DNA from: Rubellicoccus peritrichatus
Lineage (GTDB): Bacteria > Verrucomicrobiota > Verrucomicrobiia > Opitutales > Cerasicoccaceae
DNA: 64,000 bases
Reading direction: 5' to 3'
Assembly (NCBI RefSeq): GCF_033100135.1
Contig: NZ_CP136920.1
Location: 4,273,001 to 4,337,000 of the forward strand
A program made the translations under genes and the position numbers. Below, piece after piece: positions 37,168 to 46,064 of the stretch (its first letter is position 1; each line of letters begins with the position of its first letter). The notes under the pieces were generated by a model. It was given only the letters and a program-made list of their open reading frames with translations, had not been told where the DNA came from and did not search any database.

Positions 37168-38184
37168 CTAAAGCTCGACCTGAATTTTCGTCACGACAGA
37201 TGGATTATCCGACCATGCTTGCATTGCCTCACCTGCTTCATCCAGCGAAACTGTTTTAGTCAATGCCAGGTCGACAGGAAACCGGCCATTTTCAAGCATG
37301 GTTATAACAGCCTGGAAATCCTTGGGAGTTGCATTTCGTGATCCGAGGACATCAAGCTCCTTTTGAACGAAAAGCTTGGTTTCATATTCGACTGGTGCCT
37401 TGGCATAACCTACATAGACGACGCGCCCAGCAAAGCAGACCAACTCGACTGCGGCTTGAAAAGTCTGCGGCAATCCAATGGCTTCAATCACGACATCAAC
37501 ACCATCGTCATTAGTAAGGCGTGTGACCTCATCGGCAAGTGACTGCTCGGCAGAATTAATAACCTCTTTCGCTCCAGCTTTTAGCGCAAGGTCGAGCTTA
37601 GCAGCATCAATATCAACCGCAACTACACGCGCACCGCGCTCCGCAGCACCAGCAATCACACCAAGACCAATCGCTCCACAACCAAAAACCAGTACAGTAT
37701 CCTTAGCTTCAACCCGTGCACGGTCCACAGCATGAAACCCTACTGTCAAAGGCTCAACCAGGGCCAACTCATGGAAGTCCAGGACCGTTGATGTCATCAA
37801 CTTTTCCGCAGGCACAGCGATATACTCCGCCAAGCCACCTTCACGCTGTACACCCAGGGTTTGATTGTAGCGACAGGTGTTAAACCGCCCCTGACGACAA
37901 GCACTGCATTTGCCGCAACTGGTGTATGGCAATACCAATGCCTTATCGCCAATCTTCCAATCTCCTGAAACTGCAGAACCGATTACTGTAATCGTACCGG
38001 CCAATTCATGCCCCGGAACACGCGGATAAGAAACAAGCGGATTAAGCCCCCGAAAAGTACTCAAATCTGAACCACAGTAGCCAACTCGCTTAACCTTAAG
38101 CAGTACTTCATTGTCTTCTAATGCAGGCTCTGGAACATCAATCAGGCAGGTTTCGCCAGGTGTGGTAATTTGTAAAGCTCTCAT
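37168..38184 (-). CDS. Zinc-dependent medium-chain alcohol/polyol dehydrogenase
   Basis: The 338-residue MDR-family enzyme has the catalytic-zinc motifs [12 protein letters not shown] and PGHELAG, the structural-zinc four-Cys loop ([15 protein letters not shown]) and a Rossmann segment [15 protein letters not shown] followed by VAVDID, whose Asp points to NAD. It resembles threonine/sorbitol/L-galactonate-type dehydrogenases. As last gene of the fucose operon it may oxidise a pathway intermediate such as a 2-keto-3-deoxy acid or L-galactonate-like compound; the exact step is inference. ATG 38184 ([11 protein letters not shown]) is preferred over an in-frame TTG at 38193. Confidence 0.88.
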   Translation of the reverse strand: MRALQITTPGETCLIDVPEPALEDNEVLLKVKRVGYCGSDLSTFRGLNPLVSYPRVPGHELAGTITVIGSAVSGDWKIGDKALVLPYTSCGKCSACRQGRFNTCRYNQTLGVQREGGLAEYIAVPAEKLMTSTVLDFHELALVEPLTVGFHAVDRARVEAKDTVLVFGCGAIGLGVIAGAAERGARVVAVDIDAAKLDLALKAGAKEVINSAEQSLADEVTRLTNDDGVDVVIEAIGLPQTFQAAVELVCFAGRVVYVGYAKAPVEYETKLFVQKELDVLGSRNATPKDFQAVITMLENGRFPVDLALTKTVSLDEAGEAMQAWSDNPSVVTKIQVEL

Positions 38185-38239
38185 ATGGATCAATAGATTT
38201 TAAGAAACATTATGTAGAAAGCAACTGCATCAATTCTAC

Positions 38240-39187
38240 TTATTCGCAGTGCTCAGGGCGACCACGAGTAAAGTAATTATTGTGAATTGGTTTCAATACT
38301 TCCATCACTCCCGCTAGCAATTCCTCGTTGATAGGTTCATCAACCCAGGCAATATTGTTGCGCATGTTCTCGGGGTTTGCAGATCCCACGAGTGTCGTTG
38401 GAATGTCCGGATGCGCACAGGCAAACTGAACAGCGAGCTTTGCAATCGACTCACCGCGTTCCATGCAATATTCAACTGCCTTGCGGCAACCTTCTTTGAT
38501 CTCATCCGATGCAGGGTGCCAATCGGGTGCTCCTCTTTCTGTCAACAGACCCATACCAACAGGAGATGCGTTGATGACACCAACTTCTTTTTCCTTCAAG
38601 TATGGAAGCATGTCAGCCAAAGCGGTGTCATTCAGTTCGTAACGGCAAAATGATAGAATAGCTGACACAACACCTTTATCAACCCGGTCCAGAATTGATG
38701 GAAAAATCTTCAAGGGCAAACCAGTGATCCCGATGTAACGTAATTTCCCCTCTTCCTTTAAAGCCTGAAGTGCTGGCAATGTCTCCTCAACTATGACATT
38801 ATGATCGGCATATTCGATATCGTGACAGTGAACAATATCAAGATAGTCCGTCCCCAGGCGTTCCAGACTATCATGGACACTCTGACGTGTCCTGGCCGCT
38901 GAGTAATCATAGTCATCTGCAGAAGGGCGATAACTGCCAACTTTGGTCGCCAAATAATAACGATCACGCGCGATCCCTTTGAGGCTGATTCCCAGGTTTT
39001 TTTCTGCCAGTGTTTCACCATAGGCTGGTGATACATCCAGCAGGTTTATGCCACCATCAAGAACAGTACGAACGGTCTCGATACAATCCTCGATCCGAAC
39101 CTCACGGAAAACAGAACCAAGCGGCGACGCCCCATAAGAGAGTACCGAAACGTCCATGTCTGTATTGCCTAATTTTCGATATTTCAT
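38240..39187 (-). CDS. L-fucose / L-galactose dehydrogenase, aldo-keto reductase family
   Basis: The 315-residue aldo-keto reductase closely follows the plant L-galactose dehydrogenase pattern: LSYGASPLGSVFREV, DVSPAYG with catalytic Asp/Tyr, Lys in LATKVGSYRP, HCHDIEYAD with the active-site His, GITGLPLKIFPSILDRV and INASPVGMGLLTERGAPDWH. L-fucose is 6-deoxy-L-galactose, and this subgroup oxidises the anomeric carbon of either sugar with NAD(P)+. Position between the lactonase and the alcohol dehydrogenase supports L-fucose to L-fuconolactone as the reaction. Confidence 0.9.
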   Translation of the reverse strand: MKYRKLGNTDMDVSVLSYGASPLGSVFREVRIEDCIETVRTVLDGGINLLDVSPAYGETLAEKNLGISLKGIARDRYYLATKVGSYRPSADDYDYSAARTRQSVHDSLERLGTDYLDIVHCHDIEYADHNVIVEETLPALQALKEEGKLRYIGITGLPLKIFPSILDRVDKGVVSAILSFCRYELNDTALADMLPYLKEKEVGVINASPVGMGLLTERGAPDWHPASDEIKEGCRKAVEYCMERGESIAKLAVQFACAHPDIPTTLVGSANPENMRNNIAWVDEPINEELLAGVMEVLKPIHNNYFTRGRPEHCE

Positions 39188-39201
39188 AAGTTTTTCCTAT
39201 T

Positions 39202-40023
39202 TTATAATTGATAAAAGCTTTTCGAATTACCGGACCAAATTGCGGTCTGCTCATCAGGGCTAAGCTGAGAAAGCCACCCTTCAACAATTCCACACCATTT
39301 AACGTACTCAGCCCGCGAAAGGCAAACCGGCCAATCGGAACCAAAGAGCAAACGTTGTGGCCCAAAGCAATTCAGCACATGCTCCCAATAAGGCTTAAGA
39401 ACCTCAGCATCCCATTGTTCGTCACGAATTTCGGTGACCATTCCGGACACCTTGCATTGCACATGTTCCATACCAGCCAATGTCTCCATATGCCTGGCCC
39501 ATTCATGATCGAAACCAGCTGATGTGATCGTCGGTTTTGCACAATGATCGAGAACAAACTTCTGCTCCGGATGACGTTTAACAAAAGGTATGTAAGGCGC
39601 CAATTGATCGCCAGTTAGAAGCAAGTCACAGGTCAATCCATTGGCATGCAATGAGGCAACATTCCAGTTGACCATTTCATCCTCCAAGAGCGAAGGATCC
39701 CGCCCTTGAGTGGCAAGGCGAATACCTTTCAGCCACTCACGCCCACGCATTTGATCCAAGTGGCTCAATGCACCAGCCTCAGCCATGGGCACCCAACCGA
39801 CAACTCCCATGACATAGGCATGCTGCGTTGCGAGTTCAAGAAGCCAAAAAGTCTCTTCCAGACTTTCCCGGGCCTGCACCGAAACGGCACCATTGATGCC
39901 AGCCTGCTTCAATGTCTGCTCAAAAGTATCTGGAAGAAAATCATGACGAATAATGTCGTCCTCAATCCAGCCGAACTCACTAGGATTATAGCGCCAAAAG
40001 TGATGATGAGAATCTATCTTCAT
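39202..40023 (-). CDS. Amidohydrolase-family L-fucono-lactonase-like enzyme
   Basis: The 273-residue protein is an amidohydrolase of the COG3618 type: N-terminal MKIDSHHHFWRYNPSEFGWI, a barrel with GIRLATQG and FVLDHCAKP, and C-terminal LFGSDWPVC with the conserved Asp. Members with this start act as sugar 1,5-/1,4-lactonases such as L-fuconolactonase. The ATG overlaps the stop of the FucU-like gene by 4 bp and 14 bp separate it from the dehydrogenase, so the product of one enzyme is passed to the next within a tight operon. Confidence 0.88.
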   Translation of the reverse strand: MKIDSHHHFWRYNPSEFGWIEDDIIRHDFLPDTFEQTLKQAGINGAVSVQARESLEETFWLLELATQHAYVMGVVGWVPMAEAGALSHLDQMRGREWLKGIRLATQGRDPSLLEDEMVNWNVASLHANGLTCDLLLTGDQLAPYIPFVKRHPEQKFVLDHCAKPTITSAGFDHEWARHMETLAGMEHVQCKVSGMVTEIRDEQWDAEVLKPYWEHVLNCFGPQRLLFGSDWPVCLSRAEYVKWCGIVEGWLSQLSPDEQTAIWSGNSKSFYQL

Positions 40024-40409
40024 GCTGACTCCAGAATGATGTTTCCGTAAGGTGTGGAATCGCCGGTACGGATTAAACCAATACTTAACGGAACACGCTT
40101 TTTAAATTCCACATGAGGCTCATAGGTAATATTCATTCCTCCAAGGAGTTGTTTATATTCTCCAGCTACCGTATCGTCATTGTGCTGCCAGAACTCTTCT
40201 GCCATCCACGCATTACCAATTGAGAGGCGTCCCTCGGTCGCACGCAAAACGTCTCTAACCGTCGGAATGTCCGCAGTAAGGCTGATGTCGATAGTTGGAA
40301 CTTCCGGCCAGAATGGAAAGCCGAGATCGGAGATCACAATATAATTTGTATGCCGAAAACGCGCCAATAGAGCAGCCAGCTCCGGGTTAAGTATTTTTGA
40401 CTGATACAT
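40020..40409 (-). CDS. RbsD/FucU-family sugar mutarotase
   Basis: The 129-residue protein shows the RbsD/FucU fold: ELAALLARFRHTNYIVISDLGFPFW near the N-terminus (His and Asp of the active site) and RTGDSTPYGNIIL at the C-terminus, where the conserved Tyr lies. FucU interconverts alpha- and beta-L-fucose; RbsD interconverts ribose pyranose forms. With the fucose dehydrogenase and lactonase downstream, L-fucose mutarotation is the likely role. It is first in the operon 40409-37168, divergent from the AraC regulator. Confidence 0.88.
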   Translation of the reverse strand: MYQSKILNPELAALLARFRHTNYIVISDLGFPFWPEVPTIDISLTADIPTVRDVLRATEGRLSIGNAWMAEEFWQHNDDTVAGEYKQLLGGMNITYEPHVEFKKRVPLSIGLIRTGDSTPYGNIILESA

Positions 40410-40511
40410 GGGTAAGAAATTCGATTTAGCTGAATGCGAGAAAATGGAAGGCTACGTTTCCGTAGCTCTCATAAGTTTAGCAACAATGCTTCTTATAATA
40501 CATAAAAAGCG

Positions 40512-40527
40512 CCTATATGGACATAGG
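40512..40527. promoter_or_regulatory. Candidate operator in the fuc operon / araC divergent region
   Basis: CCTAT-ATGGAC-ATAGG is a 5-bp-arm inverted repeat in the 158-bp spacer between the FucU-like gene and the AraC-family gene. Nearby minus-strand TATTAT/TATAAG sequences (about 40490-40500) could be the operon -10. A site for the divergent regulator is plausible. Confidence 0.35.
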
Positions 40528-40567
40528 AATACTTGACTAAAACCTTTCAATATATGACTTTTTCATA

Positions 40568-41428
40568 ATGGAGCTGAAAGCCCAAAGTGTCCCTGTCGAT
40601 CCAACCCGGTCCCGTTATTGCTTCTTTGATATCAAAGACCCGCCAGCTGACAAAGGAATATCACTCGCCTTGGCAGGCTATGAAAAGACCCTTCCCAATT
40701 ATAGCATAGAGAGAAAGAGTTTTCCCTGTCTGGGCATAGAATTTGTCGTCGGAGGTCAAGGTCAACTGGATCTTGAGAATGACAAACATGACCTGGAGAT
40801 CGGATCAGTCTTCTGCTATGGGCCATCAACTTATCATCGAATCGTCACCAACACCGAAAAGCCTTTGGAAAAATACTTCATCGATCTTTACGGCAAAGCA
40901 GCCGAGGCGGCAGTAAAAGCAGCGGGCCTATCCGAAGGAAGCTGCCTCCAACGCACACCGACTTCGCGCATTGCCCCTCTTATCGACGGTATCATCCAGG
41001 ACGCAGCAGACGGGGTGATTTCCGATAGCATTTTGGAATCATCCCTGAATCTCATCCTACTCCTGACACAACGGACGCAAGGTCCGCAATCAGGACAATC
41101 GGGAATGGCGTATGAAACATTTCGAAAAGCAAAAACCTATTTAGAGCAGCACTACACTGAACCTGGAAGTGTTATTGATTTCGCAAATAATCTCCACCTT
41201 GACAGTGCATATCTGACCCGACTGTTCCAGCGTTTCGCCAACGAAACTCCGCACCGTTTTCTTACACGTTTGCGGCTTTCACGTGCCAGCCAATTGCTCC
41301 TGCACCATGACCTTCAGATACAGGAAGTCGCATTTGCTGTCGGCTTCCAGGATGCCTTCCATTTCTCAACGCGTTTCAGAAAACACTACGGTGTCTCGCC
41401 AAAGCAATTCCGTCAGAAGTTTGATTAA
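40568..41428 (+). CDS. AraC-family transcriptional regulator (cupin-type sensor)
   Basis: The 286-residue protein has an N-terminal cupin-like ligand domain (GIEFVVGGQGQLDLEND, IGSVFCYGPSTYHRI) and a C-terminal AraC DNA-binding domain with two helix-turn-helices (VIDFANNLHLDSAYLTRLF; IQEVAFAVGFQDAFHFSTRF, then KHYGVSPKQFRQ). It is divergent from the fucose-oxidation operon and upstream of the convergent fucosidase gene, so it probably activates these genes on sensing fucose or a fucosyl sugar. Confidence 0.92.
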   Translation: MELKAQSVPVDPTRSRYCFFDIKDPPADKGISLALAGYEKTLPNYSIERKSFPCLGIEFVVGGQGQLDLENDKHDLEIGSVFCYGPSTYHRIVTNTEKPLEKYFIDLYGKAAEAAVKAAGLSEGSCLQRTPTSRIAPLIDGIIQDAADGVISDSILESSLNLILLLTQRTQGPQSGQSGMAYETFRKAKTYLEQHYTEPGSVIDFANNLHLDSAYLTRLFQRFANETPHRFLTRLRLSRASQLLLHHDLQIQEVAFAVGFQDAFHFSTRFRKHYGVSPKQFRQKFD

Positions 41429-41465
41429 CCTACGGATCAAATACTTTGTAAAGTCACACGATAGC

Positions 41466-42956
41466 TCACATCTGAATCTTCAACAACCAAGCATAATCAC
41501 AAGGGCGCTCATTTGGCAAAGTAACAAGAACCCCTTCCTCATGCCGACCGGTCCGCGAAAAGCCAATTTCTCCATGCCCAACGAGTTCTACTGATCTTAC
41601 GACCTTAGGCGCATTGTCGGTATTCAATGACTTTAGTTTCACTATGCCATCAGTTGGCCATCCCAGAAAAAACGCATAAAGCACATCTCCTTTACGCGTA
41701 AATCGGATATCCTCCGCTGTAAATGCCTTCTTCTCACGCTCTGCAAACAAACCGGCTTCTAATCGTGTTGGACCTTCACCAAAACGCTCCCATGGGCGAG
41801 TCCCATAGATGCCTTCACTATTCATTGACATCCATTTACCTATCTCTTCAGCAATCCAGATCTCTTCTTCATCAAGCGTCCCATCAGGCTTAACAGGAAA
41901 GTTCAGTAAAAGGTTTCCGTTCTTACTCACAATATCAATAAGCATCGTGATAATTTCCGCTGGAGACTTATAGGTGCATTGTGCCTGATAATACCATTCG
42001 CCAACACATGTGTCAGTTTGCCAAGGGTTCGCCTGTATCCCATCCGTCACACCACGCTCAACATCCAGGACACCAATACCTTCACGATATTCTCCGTGAT
42101 TTCCATAATGCTTAAGGTGCTCGTGATCTTTAAGCGCATAGACCGCCTCAAGGCTTCCACGGCGCTCGATGTTGCGGTTATACAGTTCCGCCATGACCTC
42201 CAAGCCGATTTCACCAAAGGGAACAGCACCATCCGTATAAAACAAATCCGGGTCATACTGATCAATAAGGTCAAACATACGTGCCTGCCAATGGCGCATC
42301 CAACTCTCAGGAGCCGTCTGTGGATATGCCGATGAGGTTTCCGCATGCGGTTCAAAATAAAAGTCCGCATATTTCGGATCGTTCCCATCGTAAGGAACAC
42401 CAGCATAAGGTCCCGTTCGATCAGCACCCTTATTGGTATTAAACCAAGACCAGGCCCGTTCAAGGTGGTCAGTAACACCGAACTTCAAACCTGCTCCGCG
42501 GGCAGCCTTAGCGAACATACCAACAATGTCTTTACCAGGTCCTACGTTCACAGAGTTCCAGGAATGGTGCTTTGAATTCCAGCAATCAAAATTATCGTGG
42601 TGTGCCCCACAGGACACAAAATATTTCGCCCCAACGCGTTTGTACAAATCGACAATCTTTTCCGGATCAAAATTCTCAGCCTTCCAGAGTTTGACCAAAT
42701 CCTTGTAGCCAAACTTGGATGGATGACCATAAACACGGCAATGATGTTCATACATCGGATTACCCTGAACATACATATTCCGGGCATACCAATCCCCCAC
42801 CATAGGTACTCCCTGAGGCCCCCAATGGGCCCAAATACCAAACTTCGCGTCCCGAAACCAATCCGGGCACTTATATTGCTGTAATGATTCCCAGGTTGGC
42901 TCGAATCGTTTCACGGTTTTACTTGGCTTCTGCGGTGGTAATACTGTCGAATCCAT
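41466..42956 (-). CDS. Alpha-L-fucosidase, glycoside hydrolase family 29
   Basis: The 496-residue enzyme has the GH29 features WFRDAKFGIWAHWGPQGVP, GAKYFVSCGAHHDNFDCWNS, LKFGVTDHLERAWSW and the nucleophile Asp in PDLFYTDGAVPFG, followed by GNLLLNFPVKPDG and a short C-terminal beta domain. It hydrolyses terminal alpha-L-fucose with retention. No signal peptide is visible, so it probably acts in the cytoplasm (or leaves by a non-Sec route) on imported oligosaccharides. Its 3' end converges on the AraC gene; the heparinase-like paralogue lies 36 bp upstream on the same strand, suggesting co-transcription. Confidence 0.93.
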   Translation of the reverse strand: MDSTVLPPQKPSKTVKRFEPTWESLQQYKCPDWFRDAKFGIWAHWGPQGVPMVGDWYARNMYVQGNPMYEHHCRVYGHPSKFGYKDLVKLWKAENFDPEKIVDLYKRVGAKYFVSCGAHHDNFDCWNSKHHSWNSVNVGPGKDIVGMFAKAARGAGLKFGVTDHLERAWSWFNTNKGADRTGPYAGVPYDGNDPKYADFYFEPHAETSSAYPQTAPESWMRHWQARMFDLIDQYDPDLFYTDGAVPFGEIGLEVMAELYNRNIERRGSLEAVYALKDHEHLKHYGNHGEYREGIGVLDVERGVTDGIQANPWQTDTCVGEWYYQAQCTYKSPAEIITMLIDIVSKNGNLLLNFPVKPDGTLDEEEIWIAEEIGKWMSMNSEGIYGTRPWERFGEGPTRLEAGLFAEREKKAFTAEDIRFTRKGDVLYAFFLGWPTDGIVKLKSLNTDNAPKVVRSVELVGHGEIGFSRTGRHEEGVLVTLPNERPCDYAWLLKIQM

Positions 42957-42992
42957 ATCGTCTATTATGTAAGTTTTCAGATTTTAGTAAAG

Positions 42993-45299
42993 TTAATCAA
43001 TTTTAATCAAAAGGCCTTTTTCATCATCCGGACGGAAGTAAACCTTATTGCTCTGATCCGCCCAGGAAACAGTGAGTTCACCAGGCTTATACTGAGTTTT
43101 AGGCAATAACTCTCCGACCTTGAACGGAAGTAACATGATGCGAAAATGTGGCTCAACAGAATCAACACCAAGGATCAGGCGTTTGGCCTTGGTCTCTATG
43201 TTCCTTCTCTGGTCAACATGCGCAACATAGTCCTCTACTCTGACATCGACTTCATTCGGCGTACGGCCTGATTCATCTTCGGCTCTCAATACCCGAACGA
43301 GCAGACAGCGGCTTCCCGGCGCAGGATTACCATCAACCATCTCAGCATCTATCTCGCCCAGAATAATATCGAGACCAGCTTGTTTTTTAATCTCAAGATC
43401 TACTGGAAGTTGCATATACCATTCATACTTGTGAGGCTTGCTGTCTTTGCGGAATTCATCTGCAACGATGACAAATGGATGCTCACCGCGAACAGACACT
43501 GTTGCGCGCACAGCTTTCTCCATTGGATTATATGGGCGTTTGCGCAAACCATTAGTGTGAGAATAACCCGTTTCGCTTCCAAACAAATGCTGTGGCAACC
43601 AAGAAGGCGCCAGATCTGCCGGCCATCCCAATTCCACAGGACTCGCCATCTCTTTTTCCCAGGAAGCAAATGCCGGGGTATCCATCTTAGGCCATGGTGG
43701 TGTCCACTGCCAGTCATAAGCATACTTCAAATCCGCAACGGCGATTGACCCTTTTTCATCATCGCTCTGCCAGAGGAATTTTGCCGACGGTGCTTTCCAT
43801 GCTTCAGACTTACCATCGATATGAACGAGAGAATGTTCGTCACCCGTTTGAAAAAGACGAAAGTCTCCCGTAAATGCCCACATGCGTCCCAAGGCACTCA
43901 AGGTAAAATTGCCACGATCGACGCTATCATGCCCGATCATAAATGCATCCGGACGCGCATCCAGTGTAAATTGCAACGCCTCTTCTGACCAATCACTTCG
44001 AGAGACCTGTTTTCCTCGCACTGGATAATAAACCGTCAGTGGCAAGCCCGACTCTTCAAGCATATCCTCGCGACTTGACGGTCCTTTCCAGTCCCCTCCA
44101 TAAATCATAAAATCAAGAAAACCCTGCCAACGAAAGCCACGTTCGTAATCATCCCCAAGCATATAGCGATAGACATAATTAGCAGCCGGATTCTCGGGAT
44201 ACATGTAACGAACCAATAGCGTACAAGTCGGATAGAGAACATCATATGGTCCACCTGATGCACCTCCGATAAACATCCCAGCTGGAAATGGCTCATACTC
44301 CAAGGCAAAGTAATCAATAAAGTTACGAAACTTCTGGGTTTCAAAAATATTATATCCACGTCTGGCCAAGGCCATATAACCACGCCCCCCTGCACGCAGT
44401 CCTAGATTTGGCCCATAGCCATCCTCATGACATGCGCCGGCATCTGTAAATCCGACATCCCAATAATCTCTCAAGACTTGGAAGATATTGTCGTAAGTCT
44501 CTTTATCATACCATTCCTCACCTTCAATTGCGCAAAGTAGAACAGCCAGGTCACCATGGTAGCCATAATGATTACTCCCAGCAAATCCCAGAGGCATCCC
44601 CATACCATATGATCGCCGCCCCTTTGTAGCGACTCCGATTGCTTTTCCAACGATAGCCCTCTCCTCTGGTGTCATATCGTTAAAAAGCACATCGTAACTG
44701 ACAGCAAAACCGGCTGCCCCAATCGTCCAGCTAACTGAGACATCGTAACCATCATGAGTCCAGATGTTGAACTGTTTGTTGAGTTCCAATCCGGTTCCTC
44801 CACGGACGTCACCACCAACAATTCGCTCTCTTGAGGCTAACAACAGACGCGCATAATTAACAATCACATCGATCATCATCTGCTTGAGTTCTTCATCTTC
44901 GTAAAGAACTGCATAAAGCGATGTCATCCCCCATCGAACGTTACGTCCTTCATCAGACTTCACATACTGAATCAGTTGCTCGTCAGTCGGGTCAGAAAAG
45001 TCCATAAAAGCGAAATCACCCCACTGATTCCTCATCTGCTGAATAGTCTGGACGATAACTCTTTCGTATTTTTTTCCAAATTCCGTATTCTCCAGCCGAT
45101 GCTTAATTGCAGGCAAATCCTCCGCTGTAAAGAAGACGCGCGGATGCACCCCAGGAGGAGGAAGCTGAGACAATTCACGCGAACCGTTTTCGTCCAAAAC
45201 AGGTGCAGATGCAGAGGCGTTATTTAGAAGGCCTATCCAGCCAACCAAAGTGACTAGGTAAACAAAAGCCGAAGAGATATAATTTTTCATGTTTTTCAC
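42993..45299 (-). CDS. Secreted heparinase II/III-like protein, putative polysaccharide lyase
   Basis: The 768-residue protein has a signal peptide (YLVTLVGWIGLLNNASASAP) and, like the 33033-36944 protein, a helical toroid region (PGVHPRVFFTAEDLPAIKHR, SNHYGYHGDLAVLLCAIEG, CHEDGYGPNLGLRAGGRG) followed by a beta-sandwich with LDARPDAFMIGHDSVDRGNF and a C-terminal GELTVSW tail. It lacks the accessory domains of its paralogue. It lies just upstream of the GH29 gene. Lyase activity is inferred from fold; the polysaccharide is unknown. Confidence 0.8.
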   Translation of the reverse strand: MKNMKNYISSAFVYLVTLVGWIGLLNNASASAPVLDENGSRELSQLPPPGVHPRVFFTAEDLPAIKHRLENTEFGKKYERVIVQTIQQMRNQWGDFAFMDFSDPTDEQLIQYVKSDEGRNVRWGMTSLYAVLYEDEELKQMMIDVIVNYARLLLASRERIVGGDVRGGTGLELNKQFNIWTHDGYDVSVSWTIGAAGFAVSYDVLFNDMTPEERAIVGKAIGVATKGRRSYGMGMPLGFAGSNHYGYHGDLAVLLCAIEGEEWYDKETYDNIFQVLRDYWDVGFTDAGACHEDGYGPNLGLRAGGRGYMALARRGYNIFETQKFRNFIDYFALEYEPFPAGMFIGGASGGPYDVLYPTCTLLVRYMYPENPAANYVYRYMLGDDYERGFRWQGFLDFMIYGGDWKGPSSREDMLEESGLPLTVYYPVRGKQVSRSDWSEEALQFTLDARPDAFMIGHDSVDRGNFTLSALGRMWAFTGDFRLFQTGDEHSLVHIDGKSEAWKAPSAKFLWQSDDEKGSIAVADLKYAYDWQWTPPWPKMDTPAFASWEKEMASPVELGWPADLAPSWLPQHLFGSETGYSHTNGLRKRPYNPMEKAVRATVSVRGEHPFVIVADEFRKDSKPHKYEWYMQLPVDLEIKKQAGLDIILGEIDAEMVDGNPAPGSRCLLVRVLRAEDESGRTPNEVDVRVEDYVAHVDQRRNIETKAKRLILGVDSVEPHFRIMLLPFKVGELLPKTQYKPGELTVSWADQSNKVYFRPDDEKGLLIKID

Positions 45300-46064
45300 T
45301 GTTTCTGATCTAAGAATTGCCCGCCGTAGTGAATAACAACCAAGCCTTTCCTATCTTAAACTCTTGGGATCTCAGAACATATACGCCGAATGCACATCTT
45401 CCCTATAATACCCCAATAAAGAAGGAGTATCCCGATCCACAGATAAAAAGTCAATTAATATAATTATCTATATAATTACTAAAACAGGATTTGCTTGCGA
45501 CATTGCAGAATCTTCCAGATTCGATGATCTAAAATACTTGAGAAATGAACAAACAATAGCGGAAAATCGCCATCGAGAATCAATCACGCACTCTCGATCT
45601 CATATAAAAACTATTAATAATCAGCCCCTTACCAAATCAAAACAGTTAATCCCAAATAAGCTCAATAATCGGAATGAGATGACGGCAAATTGGGTTTGCT
45701 CATTGAGCATAGACTCCGAATAGAGTAATCCATAAAGCCTCATCTAAGCATAAAAACGCCTTGCAATGCTACATGCGATTCGATAGCGTTACAGTTAACA
45801 GCTGAATCATTCATATAAATCACCCCTTATTAGACTGTTTTGGAGAAAAATGGCTTTTCGCGGAATGGTTACGCAATTACCCCTTAAAATTGAGTATTTC
45901 ACACAAAAACAATTGGAGAAAATATCTCGTTACTGACCATTCAACACATTTACCCTCTGGCCCTTCGTTGATATGAATTTACGGCGAAATCGAACTTTAC
46001 CCTGCTAACTGTAATTCGATACAATAATAATCCTTCTAACCTCGTACTCTAAATCCACTTAAGA
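45300..46064. promoter_or_regulatory. 765-bp AT-rich divergent intergenic region
   Basis: This spacer lies between the lyase-fucosidase unit (minus) and a PEP-CTERM gene (plus). The minus-strand TATTATAGGG at 45411-45420, shared with the other heparinase-like gene, is the only element I can single out. The 61-codon TTG-initiated frame at 45538 has no convincing coding character. I see no RNA gene or large repeat. Confidence 0.35.

Noticed and set aside
45538-45723. 61-codon plus-strand ORF in the large intergenic region
   Set aside because: TTG start, no ribosome site, low-complexity Asn/Ser/Lys composition in AT-rich DNA; no homology recognised.
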